A stretch of DNA of 51,463 nt from an uncultured Bacteroidota bacterium. GTDB lineage: Bacteria; Bacteroidota; Bacteroidia; Chitinophagales; LD1. Shown one piece after another: positions 24,536 to 33,471 of the stretch. The stretch covers positions 1-51,463 of the forward strand of contig CAIXGR010000014.1 of NCBI GenBank assembly GCA_903919075.1. The letters run 5' to 3'. Position 1 is the first letter of the stretch, and each line of letters opens with the position of its first letter. The translations under genes were made by a program, and so were the position numbers. The notes beneath the pieces were generated by a model. The model saw nothing but the letters and a program-made list of their open reading frames with translations, was not told the DNA's origin and did no database searches.

Positions 24536-26284
24536 ATGTCGTCAAGAAAAAAACATACCGGTTCCTGTACCTGCCATAGCTGTGAAATTACGGCGAAAGC
24601 CACCGGCCAATCGCGCAAAGAATTTATTAAAACTTTGGGGGCTGCAACTGTGGGTTTGGGCTTATTGCCGGTAACCACTTTCGGCATGGAAGAAAAAGGT
24701 AAGGCCGCAGAAATGGCACGCAGCCAAAGTATTAAAAGCGGTAAGGCGCAGCGCATTACTTTACTGCACACCGCTGATATACACGGCCAGGTTATGGTAC
24801 ACGACGATTTTTTTTGGGAAGAGGGCAAAGCGGTATATAAAAAACGTGGCGGCTTTGCGCATCTTAAAACCATGATTAATGAACTGCGGAAAAACAACCC
24901 GAACACTTTATTAATAGATGGTGGCGATTGTTTTCAGGGAAGCGCCATTGCAGCATTATCACAGGGGCAAGCACTGATACCCCTTATGAATAATATCAAT
25001 TACGACCTTGTGCTGCCCGGTAATTGGGAAGTAGTTTATGGAAAGAAAATGCTAATCAAAGATATGGGTGCTTACCATGCTCCAAAAGTTTGCGGCAATA
25101 TGTTTCACGCAGATAGTGGTGACCTTATATTTCCGCCTTATCAAACCTTTTATCTGTCAGGATTAAAAATCGGATTTTTAGGATATAATGATCCGCTTAC
25201 GCCTATCAGGCAGTCGCCCGCTTATAGTAATGGCATTCACTTTACCCAACCGCAAAATAATATTGCCAAATACATTAATATACTTCGCGACCAGGAGAAG
25301 TGTGACATTGTAATTGCCTTAACCCACATGGGGCTGGCACAACAACTTAACCTGGCCAACCAGCCGTTTACTGAAGGGGTGGATTATATTTTTGGTGCAG
25401 ATACCCATGAGCGCATTCGCCAGCCTTTAAAAGGCAAATACAGCCAGGTTACCGAGCCAGGTTCGTTTGCTTCGTTCATCGCCAAACTTGACATTGTTAT
25501 TGAAGATGGAAAAATTAAAGACGAAGCTTATGAGTTAATGGAAGTTGACCCCGAAAAATATAAAGCCGATGAAGAAATGGTCCAGCTGCTTGAAAAAACA
25601 CATGAACCTTACAATAAAGAAATAAAACGTGTACTTGGTAAAACTACTACTCCGCTTTTGCGCTACTTTGTAATTGAAACCCCCATGGATAACCTGATAA
25701 CCGATGCTTTGATGTGGAAAGCTAAACCGGATATTGCCCTTTCAAACGGTTTCAGATTTTGCCCGCCATTAGTGCCTGATGCTAAAACCGGAACTGCCGA
25801 TATTACCATGGAATACCTTTGGAGTATGTTGCCTGTAAATTCTGATGTAAAAATGGCGAAAGTTACTGGCAAACAATTAACCGATTGGCTGGAGAATGAA
25901 ATGGAAAATGTGTTTGCCACCGATGCTACTAAAAGGTTTGGCGGTTGGCTGATTCGCTTTAAAGGCATGACCATTAATTTTACAATTGCAGCAGAAAAAG
26001 GTAAGCGATTAAATAAATTGATGATAACCGATAAACCGGTTGACTTGGATAGAACATACTCAATAGTCGCTTGCGAACGCGAGGGCGACCCCGATAGCAT
26101 TCTGTGCCGTATAAAGGATGTTACTTCGGCCCATCAACTTGGCTATAAGTTACATGATGTGATGGAAGAATACCTTGCTGTTCATTCACCGGTATCGCCA
26201 AAAAATGATGGCAGGGCCATTGCAACAGATGCGCCTGCGACTTTACTAACGCAAGTAGAGGGCGTTCATTATCAATTCAGGTAA
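24536..26284 (+). CDS. SoxB-like thiosulfohydrolase / 5'-nucleotidase family metallophosphoesterase
   Basis: A 582-residue exported metalloenzyme. The N terminus has a Cys motif CTCHSC (11-16) and a Tat-like QSRKEFIKTLG before a hydrophobic stretch (about 33-50). Dimetal-site residues are Asp81 and His83 (TADIHGQ), Asp131 (GGDCFQG), Asn163 (PGNWEVVYG), THMG and GADTHE. The Trp-Glu after the metal-binding Asn, where UshA-type nucleotidases have GNHEFD, resembles SoxB, which hydrolyses SoxYZ-bound thiosulfate. The C-terminal 5'-nucleotidase domain is present (about 375-560). No other sox gene is in the window, so a nucleotidase role remains possible. Confidence 0.8.
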   Translation: MSSRKKHTGSCTCHSCEITAKATGQSRKEFIKTLGAATVGLGLLPVTTFGMEEKGKAAEMARSQSIKSGKAQRITLLHTADIHGQVMVHDDFFWEEGKAVYKKRGGFAHLKTMINELRKNNPNTLLIDGGDCFQGSAIAALSQGQALIPLMNNINYDLVLPGNWEVVYGKKMLIKDMGAYHAPKVCGNMFHADSGDLIFPPYQTFYLSGLKIGFLGYNDPLTPIRQSPAYSNGIHFTQPQNNIAKYINILRDQEKCDIVIALTHMGLAQQLNLANQPFTEGVDYIFGADTHERIRQPLKGKYSQVTEPGSFASFIAKLDIVIEDGKIKDEAYELMEVDPEKYKADEEMVQLLEKTHEPYNKEIKRVLGKTTTPLLRYFVIETPMDNLITDALMWKAKPDIALSNGFRFCPPLVPDAKTGTADITMEYLWSMLPVNSDVKMAKVTGKQLTDWLENEMENVFATDATKRFGGWLIRFKGMTINFTIAAEKGKRLNKLMITDKPVDLDRTYSIVACEREGDPDSILCRIKDVTSAHQLGYKLHDVMEEYLAVHSPVSPKNDGRAIATDAPATLLTQVEGVHYQFR

Positions 26285-26695
26285 TAATCATTTTTTTGAT
26301 TGCTGAACTTATATACAGCGCGCAGTATGTTTGTAGCTGTTTTTGAAGCATACTCACTTCTGAAATTAAATTAGATGCGAACAATATTTCCTGCTTTGGC
26401 AAATTTTTAATTAGTTGAATAATCGCTCGAAAGTTTCTACACCTGGTATTGTATGGTTACAATCCAACCAGTTACAATATTGGCGATTGTTTTTGGGATA
26501 GAAGTCTTGCTGTGCCAAAAACGCAACCAACTGCGATTTTTTTTTGCATTTGACTCTATACAATTCCTATACATGATTTCAGCCCTACCTGAGAATCGTC
26601 ATAAGTAATGACTTTGATAAAACATTATCTTTATTGCAAGTTGCCAGTGAAAGAAAATATTGCAATTTGATGCACAATGATTATAAATAAGCATC
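26285..26695. other. Gene-poor spacer between SoxB-like and GMC genes
   Basis: About 410 bp. It includes a minus-strand open frame at 26411-26563 (listed separately) and AT-rich DNA. No terminator with a clear stem and T-run follows the SoxB-like gene, and I found no strong TAnnTTTG promoter for the GMC gene. Confidence 0.4.
26411..26563 (-). CDS. Doubtful 50-aa open frame, perhaps a gene remnant
   Basis: The frame starts at TTG and reads LYRVKCKKKSQLVAF, then QQDFYPKNNRQYCNW and NHTIPGVETFERLFN, before TAA. The composition is protein-like, with Cys, Trp and Tyr in reasonable proportion, but there is no ATG. A run of nine A residues near its start invites frameshifts. I recognise no family. 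It may be a remnant or chance. Confidence 0.22.
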   Translation of the reverse strand: MYRVKCKKKSQLVAFLAQQDFYPKNNRQYCNWLDCNHTIPGVETFERLFN

Positions 26696-28306
26696 GTGGA
26701 ACAAAATGAGTTTGACTACATAGTTATTGGCTCGGGGTTTGGTGGCAGTGTTTCAGCAATGCGCCTGGCAGAAAAAGGATATTCTGTTTTGATAATTGAA
26801 AAAGGTAAGCGCTGGAATGAAACTGATTTTCCGAAAACCAATTGGAATCTTCCTAAATATCTTTGGGCACCTTTGTTTAAGTTTTTCGGGTTTCAGAAAC
26901 TAACGTTTTTTAAAGAAGTGTTTGTGCTAAGCGGTGTAGGGGTGGGCGGGGGCTCGCTGGTGTATGCCAATACACATATGATGCCGAAAGAATCTTTTTA
27001 TGCCAACAAAATATGGAGCAGCATTAAAGATTGGAAGTTGGTGCTGGCACCTTATTTTAAAACTGCACAATTTATGTTGGGCACTACGCCTTTCGATAAA
27101 GATTATGAAGAAGACAAAATACTAAAAGAAGTAGCCAATGAAATGGGACATGGCCCATCGTTTAAACCGGTAGATGGGGTTGGTGTATATTTGGACGAAA
27201 CCGGTAAAGAGGTTGACCCTTTTTTTAAGGGGCTTGGCCCGCTTCGAAAAGGATGCATTGAATGCGCAGGGTGCATGGTAGGCTGCAGGCATAATGCCAA
27301 AAACACGCTCGATAAAAATTATTTATGGTTTGCCGAAAATACTTTTGGTGCAAAAATACTTTCCGAAACTGAAGTAACAAAAGTTGAATATTTGAATAGT
27401 GAGTACCGGATATACACAGAATCTTCCACATCCTGGTTCTTGAAAAAGAAAAAAACCTTCAAATCAAAAGGGCTGATTATTAGTGGCGGAGTTTTAGGAA
27501 CTATGGACCTGCTGCTTAAACAAAAGTATGTATATAAAACTTTGGGCGGCCTTTCGGATAAGTTGGGCGAAAATATTTTAACCAATTCAGAAATGCTGAG
27601 CGGTGTTACCGCTGCTGACAGAAAATTGAATCATGGCATTGCCATATCAAGGATTTTTTCGCCCGATGAAAACACCAATATTGAAATAGTGAAGTTTCCG
27701 AATGGCAGCGGAGCTATGACCCGGTTAGGTGTAATGGCAGCTGGTGATGGCCCGCCGCTGGTGCGCACAGCTAAAATGATAGGAAATACCTTCATCCACC
27801 CGCTGCAATTTTTAAGAACATTGTTCAGCTTTGATGTAGCAGCCAACAGCGTCATCTTCCTAATTATGCAAACCCTTGAAAACTCAATGCGCATAACCTT
27901 AAATCGTGGAATTTTTGGTTATAGCATGAGCATGAAAAACGATAGCCATCAACGCGTACCCAGCTACATTCCGGTTGGGCAGGATGCCCTGTACCGGTAT
28001 GCTGAAAAAGTAAATGGAGTGCCGGTGAATGCCTTTAGCGAGGTGGTATTTAACTTGTCTTCAACAGCACACATACTTGGCGGCTGCCCCATGGGCGCAA
28101 CCAAAGAACAAGGCGTGGTTGACGAATATTTCAGGGTGCACGGTTACCCGGGTATGCTTATTCTGGATGGCTCAATCATGCCCTGTAATTTAGGTGTAAA
28201 CCCAGCGCTTACAATTACGGCACTTAGCGAGTATGCTATGGATCACATAAGTGCCAAAAGTTCGACCAATGTAAAAACGCTTGCACAAAGGCTGCAAGAG
28301 GTTTAA
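26696..28306 (+). CDS. GMC-family FAD oxidoreductase (cholesterol-oxidase-like) with Cys cluster
   Basis: A 536-residue flavoenzyme that starts with GTG. The N-terminal Rossmann motif GSGFGG (about 13-18) and ESE-like IIEKGKRW bind FAD. SGVGVGGGSLVYANTHMMP is the GMC FAD-pyrophosphate loop, and the C-terminal HILGGCPMG, VHGYPGMLILDGS and NPALTITALSEYA are characteristic. The insertion CIECAGCMVGCRH (about residues 182-194) has four closely spaced Cys, as in cholesterol-oxidase-like actinobacterial and Bacteroidota relatives, and could bind metal or Fe-S. No signal peptide, so it is cytoplasmic. The alcohol or sterol-like substrate is unknown. Confidence 0.88.
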   Translation: MEQNEFDYIVIGSGFGGSVSAMRLAEKGYSVLIIEKGKRWNETDFPKTNWNLPKYLWAPLFKFFGFQKLTFFKEVFVLSGVGVGGGSLVYANTHMMPKESFYANKIWSSIKDWKLVLAPYFKTAQFMLGTTPFDKDYEEDKILKEVANEMGHGPSFKPVDGVGVYLDETGKEVDPFFKGLGPLRKGCIECAGCMVGCRHNAKNTLDKNYLWFAENTFGAKILSETEVTKVEYLNSEYRIYTESSTSWFLKKKKTFKSKGLIISGGVLGTMDLLLKQKYVYKTLGGLSDKLGENILTNSEMLSGVTAADRKLNHGIAISRIFSPDENTNIEIVKFPNGSGAMTRLGVMAAGDGPPLVRTAKMIGNTFIHPLQFLRTLFSFDVAANSVIFLIMQTLENSMRITLNRGIFGYSMSMKNDSHQRVPSYIPVGQDALYRYAEKVNGVPVNAFSEVVFNLSSTAHILGGCPMGATKEQGVVDEYFRVHGYPGMLILDGSIMPCNLGVNPALTITALSEYAMDHISAKSSTNVKTLAQRLQEV

Positions 28307-28459
28307 ATTTTAAACGCATACCTATTTAATTTAATATCTATGCCATGCGCCATGCGCTCCACTTTTCTCAATCCATTCGCTAAAAAGCCGTTTATCTATA
28401 AGCGCTTTTACCAAAAAAAAACTGCTGTATTCCAGATTGGGTTACCGCATAATTCTATT

Positions 28460-29239
28460 CTAATGCTGCGAGGCATCAAAAGGAAAGGCATCAATACTAT
28501 CAGGATAACCATCTCCATCTGAATCTAACTCTCCATCACTTTTATATAGCATTTGGTAATCTATAGGCAAGTAGGTATGCAAAATTTCATTGGCAAATTC
28601 GCCGGTAGGGGCAGCAGTTACTGTTACATTAACTTGTTCACTATTTAAACCTGTTTCGGTAGTAATTGATACCTGAACTACGGCTGAAAATCCATCGAAA
28701 GTAATGTACACAGATTGACCGTAAGTAGTTATGCCGGTTGCTCTTGGCAATGTTCCCTGTTCCGAACAAACAGTGGTAACCGCTCCGGTGCTTCCTAAAA
28801 AAGCTCTTAAATTATCTACCTCGGTAGTAATTACAAATTGAGTAGTATATGCAGTGCTTGTAAAAAGACTGGTGTAGCGCCATATAGATTTTTTATCATT
28901 CCGCTCCAGATTTACTCCAATCCAACCAGAATTAGGATCGGTATATGCAGTATAACCGGTAGGGTAATTAAAAGTTAGTAAAGGAAATGAAGAATTGGTA
29001 TAAGTACCACCAATGCTAGCAACAATTGGCAAGCCACCGGGTATATCCGTTCTGGGAATGCCATTCATAAGGTCCCAATAAACTGCTTCTGTTCCTTTTA
29101 CCTGATTACATATTTGCGATTTGGCATCGGTAGCCGGGTTATATGCTTTTTTGCAACCGGCAAGAAAAAAACCACATATAAATGAAAAGAACAGGATAAT
29201 AACAAGGTCATAAAAGTCTTTATAGATTTTCATATACAT
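28460..29239 (-). CDS. Lipoprotein of unknown function with C-terminal calcium-binding repeat
   Basis: A 259-residue lipoprotein: N-terminal hydrophobic stretch and lipobox FFLAGC (lipidated Cys about 29). The start may be residue 1 or the Met at residue 3. The body is Thr/Ser-rich and probably beta-stranded. The tail DSDGDGYPDSIDAFPFD is a thrombospondin type 3-like acidic Ca2+ loop. No family recognised for the main domain. Its start codon overlaps the stop of a truncated AHSA1-domain frame at 29230-29358, which suggests that this gene was inserted or rearranged into that locus and may use its promoter. Confidence 0.7.
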   Translation of the reverse strand: MYMKIYKDFYDLVIILFFSFICGFFLAGCKKAYNPATDAKSQICNQVKGTEAVYWDLMNGIPRTDIPGGLPIVASIGGTYTNSSFPLLTFNYPTGYTAYTDPNSGWIGVNLERNDKKSIWRYTSLFTSTAYTTQFVITTEVDNLRAFLGSTGAVTTVCSEQGTLPRATGITTYGQSVYITFDGFSAVVQVSITTETGLNSEQVNVTVTAAPTGEFANEILHTYLPIDYQMLYKSDGELDSDGDGYPDSIDAFPFDASQH

Positions 29240-29358
29240 GCATTTAACTCGTTAATGTAAGCAAGGGCTATGTGCTCAGGTTTTGTCCATAAATCCCACG
29301 CTTTTTCAATAGAAGTATTAATAACAGCTTGTACCGTAATTGCTGTTTGCTGACCCAT
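29230..29358 (-). pseudogene. Truncated AHSA1/SRPBCC-domain gene (N-terminal 42 codons)
   Basis: On the minus strand ATG opens a frame MGQQTAITVQAVINTSIEKA, then WDLWTKPEHIAL, and stops at TGA 42 codons later. The sequence is the typical N terminus of an AHSA1 (Aha1/START-fold) domain of about 140 residues: ITVxAxVNxPIEKxWxxWTxPEHI. The match ends just after PEHI, where the lipoprotein gene begins. The missing 100 residues are not found downstream. It is a remnant, or a short leader peptide now serving the lipoprotein gene. Confidence 0.65.
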
Positions 29359-29407
29359 ATTTAAAGGTAATGATTATATTTTTTGCATCAAAATCGTCGC
29401 CAAACGT

Positions 29408-29437
29408 AAAAAAGCCATTCGGGGTGAATGGCTTTTT
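29408..29437 (-). terminator. Bidirectional intrinsic terminator upstream of the AHSA1 remnant
   Basis: A perfect stem GCCATTC/GAATGGC with a 5-nt loop is flanked by A6 and T5, so it works in either direction. On the minus strand it ends the transcript of the SPFH gene (stop at 29486) and insulates the remnant/lipoprotein unit. Confidence 0.85.
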
Positions 29438-29485
29438 AGTTGAAAAGGTTTTATGAAAAATTATTTCAAACTAATAAATCGTGTG

Positions 29486-31420
29486 TTACTTCGTCTCAGG
29501 TGTAGTAGGCCCCTTCTCCTCCTTCCCAACTTTCTTCGCCAGTTCCTTCATCAGCTCTAAACCAAGCAAGCCGCTAATGGGACCGTTGGGAGAGTCACCA
29601 CTACCGGTAATCAAAACTTCCGGTATTACTTTTACCTTATTTAACCCAATAGATTCGGTAATTTTTAATTGCGTGAAATTATTTCCGCCCATAGCCTCAA
29701 CTGCCAGTTTATACGATTCGGCTGAAGATTTACCAATGGCCAGAATTTTTTCTGCTTCAGCATTACCGGTTTTGCTTATCCTTTCCGATTCAGCATTAGC
29801 TAATACTTTTATTTTTTCAGCATCGGCAATGGCTAATACGCGAATCTTTTCAGCCTCACCGGTAGCCAGTAATTTCAAACGGTCGCTTTCTGCCGTAGAT
29901 TGTATTCTGATACTATTAGCATCACCGGTGGCTTTTTTAACTGTTGCATCGGCTATGCGTTCTGCTATCAATACGCCCTGGTCGGCCTTTACTACATCCT
30001 TTTGTATCTCTGCTATGGCCGTCTCTTTTTCAAGTGTCTGCCTGGTCTCCTGTGCCTTCATCTGGGTATCATAGGTTACCTTTTGTTCTTCTGCCAGTTT
30101 ACGGTCGGTAAGTGTTTTCATCAGGCTCTCCGGTGGGTTAATATCACCAATCAAAGTATCTACTCCAAACACATTGTATTGCTCTAACACCTGACCAATA
30201 TGCTGCTTAGCCGATTCCTGCCTTTCTTTACGTGTGCCTAAAAAAGCGATTACATCAGAATCTTGTGCTGAGTTTCTGAAATAGTTGCCAATGGTGGGCT
30301 CTAATACCTGACTTACCAAGTTTGTCATATTACCAAACCGCGCAATTACCTTTGGTGCCTCCACTAATGGGATGTGAATGATTTGCGATACGTCGAGATT
30401 AAACGGAAATCCGTCTTTCGAACGAACAGTTATTGTAGATAAATCTTTATCCAGTTGATGTGCCTCACTACGCGCATCAGCCCAATTCAAAACTAAATTG
30501 GTTGTAGGTACCAGCTCAACACGCATAATGTATGAATTAACCGGGTATTTGCCCGGGCCAAGTGGCTCGGCCCAAACACCCTTTTTGCCTTTCTCAACAA
30601 TATTGCCATGCTTAAATTCGGCACCACTTACATCTACTCCTTCATCGCCCACATACGATATTACCACACCAACATAGCCAATAGATATTTCAGTCATCTT
30701 AATCTGCTCTAACTGCACAAACCAGGGATTCAGGTAATAAGAACCCGCAAGAATAACCTGCTGTTGCAAACCTTTATTACCACCGGCGTTCAAAAACACA
30801 TCAGCGTCCTGAAAGTTATTATGTGCATCAATCATTTTTCCGGCTATTTGCCCTTGTGGTAATGAGTCACCATCAAGCGTAGTAACAATACCCACCATGC
30901 TTTCAGCAACGTAGGCCATGTCGGAAATAATTACATCAAACAAAAAAGTATTAATCCGGTACGAACCGGCGGTCATTACTGCTGTTTGACGGCCTCTTCT
31001 TCCACCATTTTTCAAAAAGGCCTCTGCATCCTGAAACATATCGCAAGATACCTTACGTGCTAATATTCTTCCCGCTTCTAGCTCAGCTCCATCACGGGCC
31101 ATTACTAATCCAATTTTACCTGTGGGGATAATTGTAAATGGTTCCAGTGTTATTTCGTACTGCCAAATCCATTTAGCAAAATAAAGTCCCGGGGCAAGTG
31201 CCTTGCCTTGGTAACCAGCTTCGCCATTAATGGCAATAATTCGGCCATCGGGCAAAGATTTGTTTGCACCGAAAAGCACAAATTTTTTGGTTACTAATCC
31301 AATACGGTTTTGCGGCACAATTACTACACCGAAAAAAACACGCAGAATTACTTTATAAAAAACGAGACAAAGAACTGCAACAAGAGTCCATACAACATAG
31401 ATAATGGTCTGGGTATCCAT
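29486..31420 (-). CDS. SPFH/band-7 (flotillin-like) membrane protein with repeated N-terminal modules
   Basis: A 644-residue protein with an N-terminal TM helix (about 6-32), an SPFH core (about 240-440, with WADARSEAHQLDKDLSTITVRSKDGF) and a long Glu/Ala-rich coiled coil (about 440-575, repeated AEAEKI, ADAEKI, NAESERI) like flotillins. The tail is Gly-rich. Residues 38-310 contain four related modules of about 65-70 residues with the pattern IGxV, DGxxLxxGxIxA, KGxQxxxLxPGxYxxNxW. Flotillin-like proteins form membrane microdomain scaffolds. The added modules are unusual to my eye. Confidence 0.88.
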   Translation of the reverse strand: MDTQTIIYVVWTLVAVLCLVFYKVILRVFFGVVIVPQNRIGLVTKKFVLFGANKSLPDGRIIAINGEAGYQGKALAPGLYFAKWIWQYEITLEPFTIIPTGKIGLVMARDGAELEAGRILARKVSCDMFQDAEAFLKNGGRRGRQTAVMTAGSYRINTFLFDVIISDMAYVAESMVGIVTTLDGDSLPQGQIAGKMIDAHNNFQDADVFLNAGGNKGLQQQVILAGSYYLNPWFVQLEQIKMTEISIGYVGVVISYVGDEGVDVSGAEFKHGNIVEKGKKGVWAEPLGPGKYPVNSYIMRVELVPTTNLVLNWADARSEAHQLDKDLSTITVRSKDGFPFNLDVSQIIHIPLVEAPKVIARFGNMTNLVSQVLEPTIGNYFRNSAQDSDVIAFLGTRKERQESAKQHIGQVLEQYNVFGVDTLIGDINPPESLMKTLTDRKLAEEQKVTYDTQMKAQETRQTLEKETAIAEIQKDVVKADQGVLIAERIADATVKKATGDANSIRIQSTAESDRLKLLATGEAEKIRVLAIADAEKIKVLANAESERISKTGNAEAEKILAIGKSSAESYKLAVEAMGGNNFTQLKITESIGLNKVKVIPEVLITGSGDSPNGPISGLLGLELMKELAKKVGKEEKGPTTPETK

Positions 31421-31635
31421 AGGGGTTTGTTTTATTTATTGTAAACATAAAAATTTTATACATATACCATGCTGCGCTTTATGCTACAATTATTTTTATT
31501 TTTTCGAGTCAGGATAGTTTATGTCTGCCCCCTTCAATTGGCCACATTTCTTAAACAATTGTCAGAAGTAGGTCATTTAAAAGCCTAATTTCATTTTACT
31601 TCGTAAATTCTTCTTAATTTTCTAACAGTCAATAG

Positions 31636-31643
31636 TATATTTG
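31636..31643 (+). promoter_or_regulatory. -7 element (TATATTTG) directly before the PorT-like gene
   Basis: A TAnnTTTG match ending 8 bp before the ATG at 31652, predicting a leader of only about 5 nt. Same arrangement as at metG. TTTG box weak or absent. Confidence 0.5.
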
Positions 31644-31651
31644 AGTTTTCT

Positions 31652-32461
31652 ATGAAAACAGTGCGCAATAGCTTATTGCTTTTTATCTTCTTTTTGCCTG
31701 CTATATTAAATGCAGAAACTCTTTCTAATACCTGTTCGGAAATTGATGGTATAGAAAATAAACGTGATTCAGTGCCTCAACTAGAGCCCTTTGTGAAAAT
31801 TAAAAATGAGTTTATAGCGCCAGTTGAAAGAATGCCCGATAGCTTCGATTACCAAAATGCTGCTAATGACTGGAAGAAAAACGGGGTATTCCATGCGCTA
31901 TTTCATGTGGGCGTTAATATGGCGCAAATTGATGGCGATGCTTATGCCGGATACAATAAAATTGGTTTTGATGTAGGGGCAGATGTAATGGTACGCTTTC
32001 ATAAATATATATCAGCAAGTGTGGGAGTTGGCTATACCCAGTGGGGTGCTAAATATTCCATAATTTCCAATGCTAATGATTCGCTGGGGCAGCGGTATAG
32101 AACTAATCTGAACTACATTCAAATTCCGCTGGCAATTAATATTCATGATAAAGACATTATTATGTTTAGTGCAGGCGTTAACCTTTCGTTTCTAGCTAAA
32201 TTTAACGAGCGGAATGAAATAGGAATAAATGTTACGGATACGGTGCAGCCACAACCCAAAACATTTGATGCAAGCGCTTTTGCCGCACTTCATTTTATTA
32301 TTAAAAAGCAATTTGCAATAGGTGTAAAGTTTTCATACTCCATGATTCCAATTAGGGGCGTAGAAACACAATATAAACCCTATACGCATATAAGTGGCGA
32401 GTATAACAATACACTCACTTTCCGGTTTATGTACATACTTAGTGCAGTTAAGAAAAAATAG
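31652..32461 (+). CDS. Outer-membrane beta-barrel protein (PorT/OMP_b-brl_2-like)
   Basis: A 269-residue exported protein: signal peptide 1-21 (ending LNAE), a polar linker, then from about residue 78 an eight-stranded barrel-like pattern of alternating strands (HVGVNMAQIDG, YNKIGFDVGADVMVRF, SASVGVGYTQWGAKY, YIQIPLAINIH, FSAGVNLSFLAKF, FAIGVKFSYSMIPI) ending in LTFRFMYILS. The GxNxxxIDGD...GYNKIG start is common in PorT-like barrels of Bacteroidota. PorT itself functions in type IX secretion; this one may be only a paralogue. Confidence 0.8.
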   Translation: MKTVRNSLLLFIFFLPAILNAETLSNTCSEIDGIENKRDSVPQLEPFVKIKNEFIAPVERMPDSFDYQNAANDWKKNGVFHALFHVGVNMAQIDGDAYAGYNKIGFDVGADVMVRFHKYISASVGVGYTQWGAKYSIISNANDSLGQRYRTNLNYIQIPLAINIHDKDIIMFSAGVNLSFLAKFNERNEIGINVTDTVQPQPKTFDASAFAALHFIIKKQFAIGVKFSYSMIPIRGVETQYKPYTHISGEYNNTLTFRFMYILSAVKKK

Positions 32462-32557
32462 GATTATCGGAAACCGCTTCCATTGCAATTTTCATATAAT
32501 CTGATAACCAATTAATATTATTTTCGAAGAACATTCTGAAAATAAAAGCTGGCATGT

Positions 32558-33427
32558 ATGAAAACAGTATTACAAATTATTTTGGGCCTTTTGTTTTTCT
32601 CTACGGCCTTTGGGCAGTTGGAGGTTAATAAGCCCATTGTACTTACCGGCAGTGGTATAGACGCTAAAGTTGTGGGAATACAAAATGTGTCCAACATGCA
32701 AGATGCAGTAAGCGTAGATTATATTCAAAAAGATTCTTTAAAGTTTGCCATAGCCACCGGTAGTAATAATAACTATTCGGTAAACCTAACACCGGCAGTA
32801 AGTTCCCTTTCAGTAGGAATGGTTGTTCTCTTTCAAGCTAATTTTTCAAATACTGGCGCTGCTACCTTAAGCGTAAATGGCCTTAGTTCTAAAACCATTA
32901 AAAAAAACTACAACACCGATCTTGATACCAACGATATACGAGCAGGACAAATGGTATCGGTAATGTATGATGGCAATAATTTCCAAATGCTCTCGCAAAT
33001 TGCCAATGTTCCTCAAATACCCCAACAACAGCAAATACCCCCAACAGTTGGAATTGTGCTATTGTATGCTGATGAAAGCACATCTATTGCTAGTAGCTAT
33101 AATGCCGCTATTAAATCGTACAGCCTGCAATCGAACACCTATTCAAAAATTATAGTTGAGGCTGAAGGCAACATGGCTATTTCGGTAAATGGTGGCTCAA
33201 CCTGTTCAACAACGGCGGCTATTAATGTTGCCGGCAGTGATATTAAATCAGCCAGTTTTAGCCGCGGTGTTACCGGTTACGATTCATGGGCTGTTCCCTT
33301 TAGCATAAAGGCTACTACTGTACAACAAGGTGCTACTAACGTTAATGTGGGAGGAAGTTTCAGCATGTCGGGTGCAGGCTCGGGTACTATTTATGTTACC
33401 TCTTTGCGGGTTTACGGTGTTTACTAA
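32558..33427 (+). CDS. Exported protein with a phage-tail-fibre-like domain
   Basis: A 289-residue protein with signal peptide 1-19 (TAFGQ). Residues about 60-150 carry a module known from phage tail fibres and collars: LSVGMVVLFQANFSNTGAATLSVNG, DIRAGQMVSVMYDGNNFQML. After a Gln/Pro-rich linker (PQIPQQQQIPP) comes a C-terminal beta-rich domain (about 163-289) rich in Gly, Ser and Thr, also fibre-like. No sorting tail. Probably a surface or periplasmic trimeric fibre; function unknown. Confidence 0.7.
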   Translation: MKTVLQIILGLLFFSTAFGQLEVNKPIVLTGSGIDAKVVGIQNVSNMQDAVSVDYIQKDSLKFAIATGSNNNYSVNLTPAVSSLSVGMVVLFQANFSNTGAATLSVNGLSSKTIKKNYNTDLDTNDIRAGQMVSVMYDGNNFQMLSQIANVPQIPQQQQIPPTVGIVLLYADESTSIASSYNAAIKSYSLQSNTYSKIIVEAEGNMAISVNGGSTCSTTAAINVAGSDIKSASFSRGVTGYDSWAVPFSIKATTVQQGATNVNVGGSFSMSGAGSGTIYVTSLRVYGVY

Positions 33428-33471
33428 ACAACTGTACAATTATCATTTAAAGTATAAATCAGAAAACTTCA

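Noticed and set aside
24403-24906. 167-codon open frame opposite the start of the SoxB-like gene
   Set aside because: Antisense shadow of a gene with clear metal-site motifs; no family features of its own.
28340-28522. 60-codon open frame on the plus strand after the GMC gene
   Set aside because: Low-complexity basic composition, overlaps the end of the lipoprotein gene on the other strand, no recognisable domain.
29481-30074. 197-codon open frame opposite the SPFH coiled coil
   Set aside because: Ala/Ser/Phe-rich product explained by the repeated Glu/Ala codons of the real gene on the minus strand.
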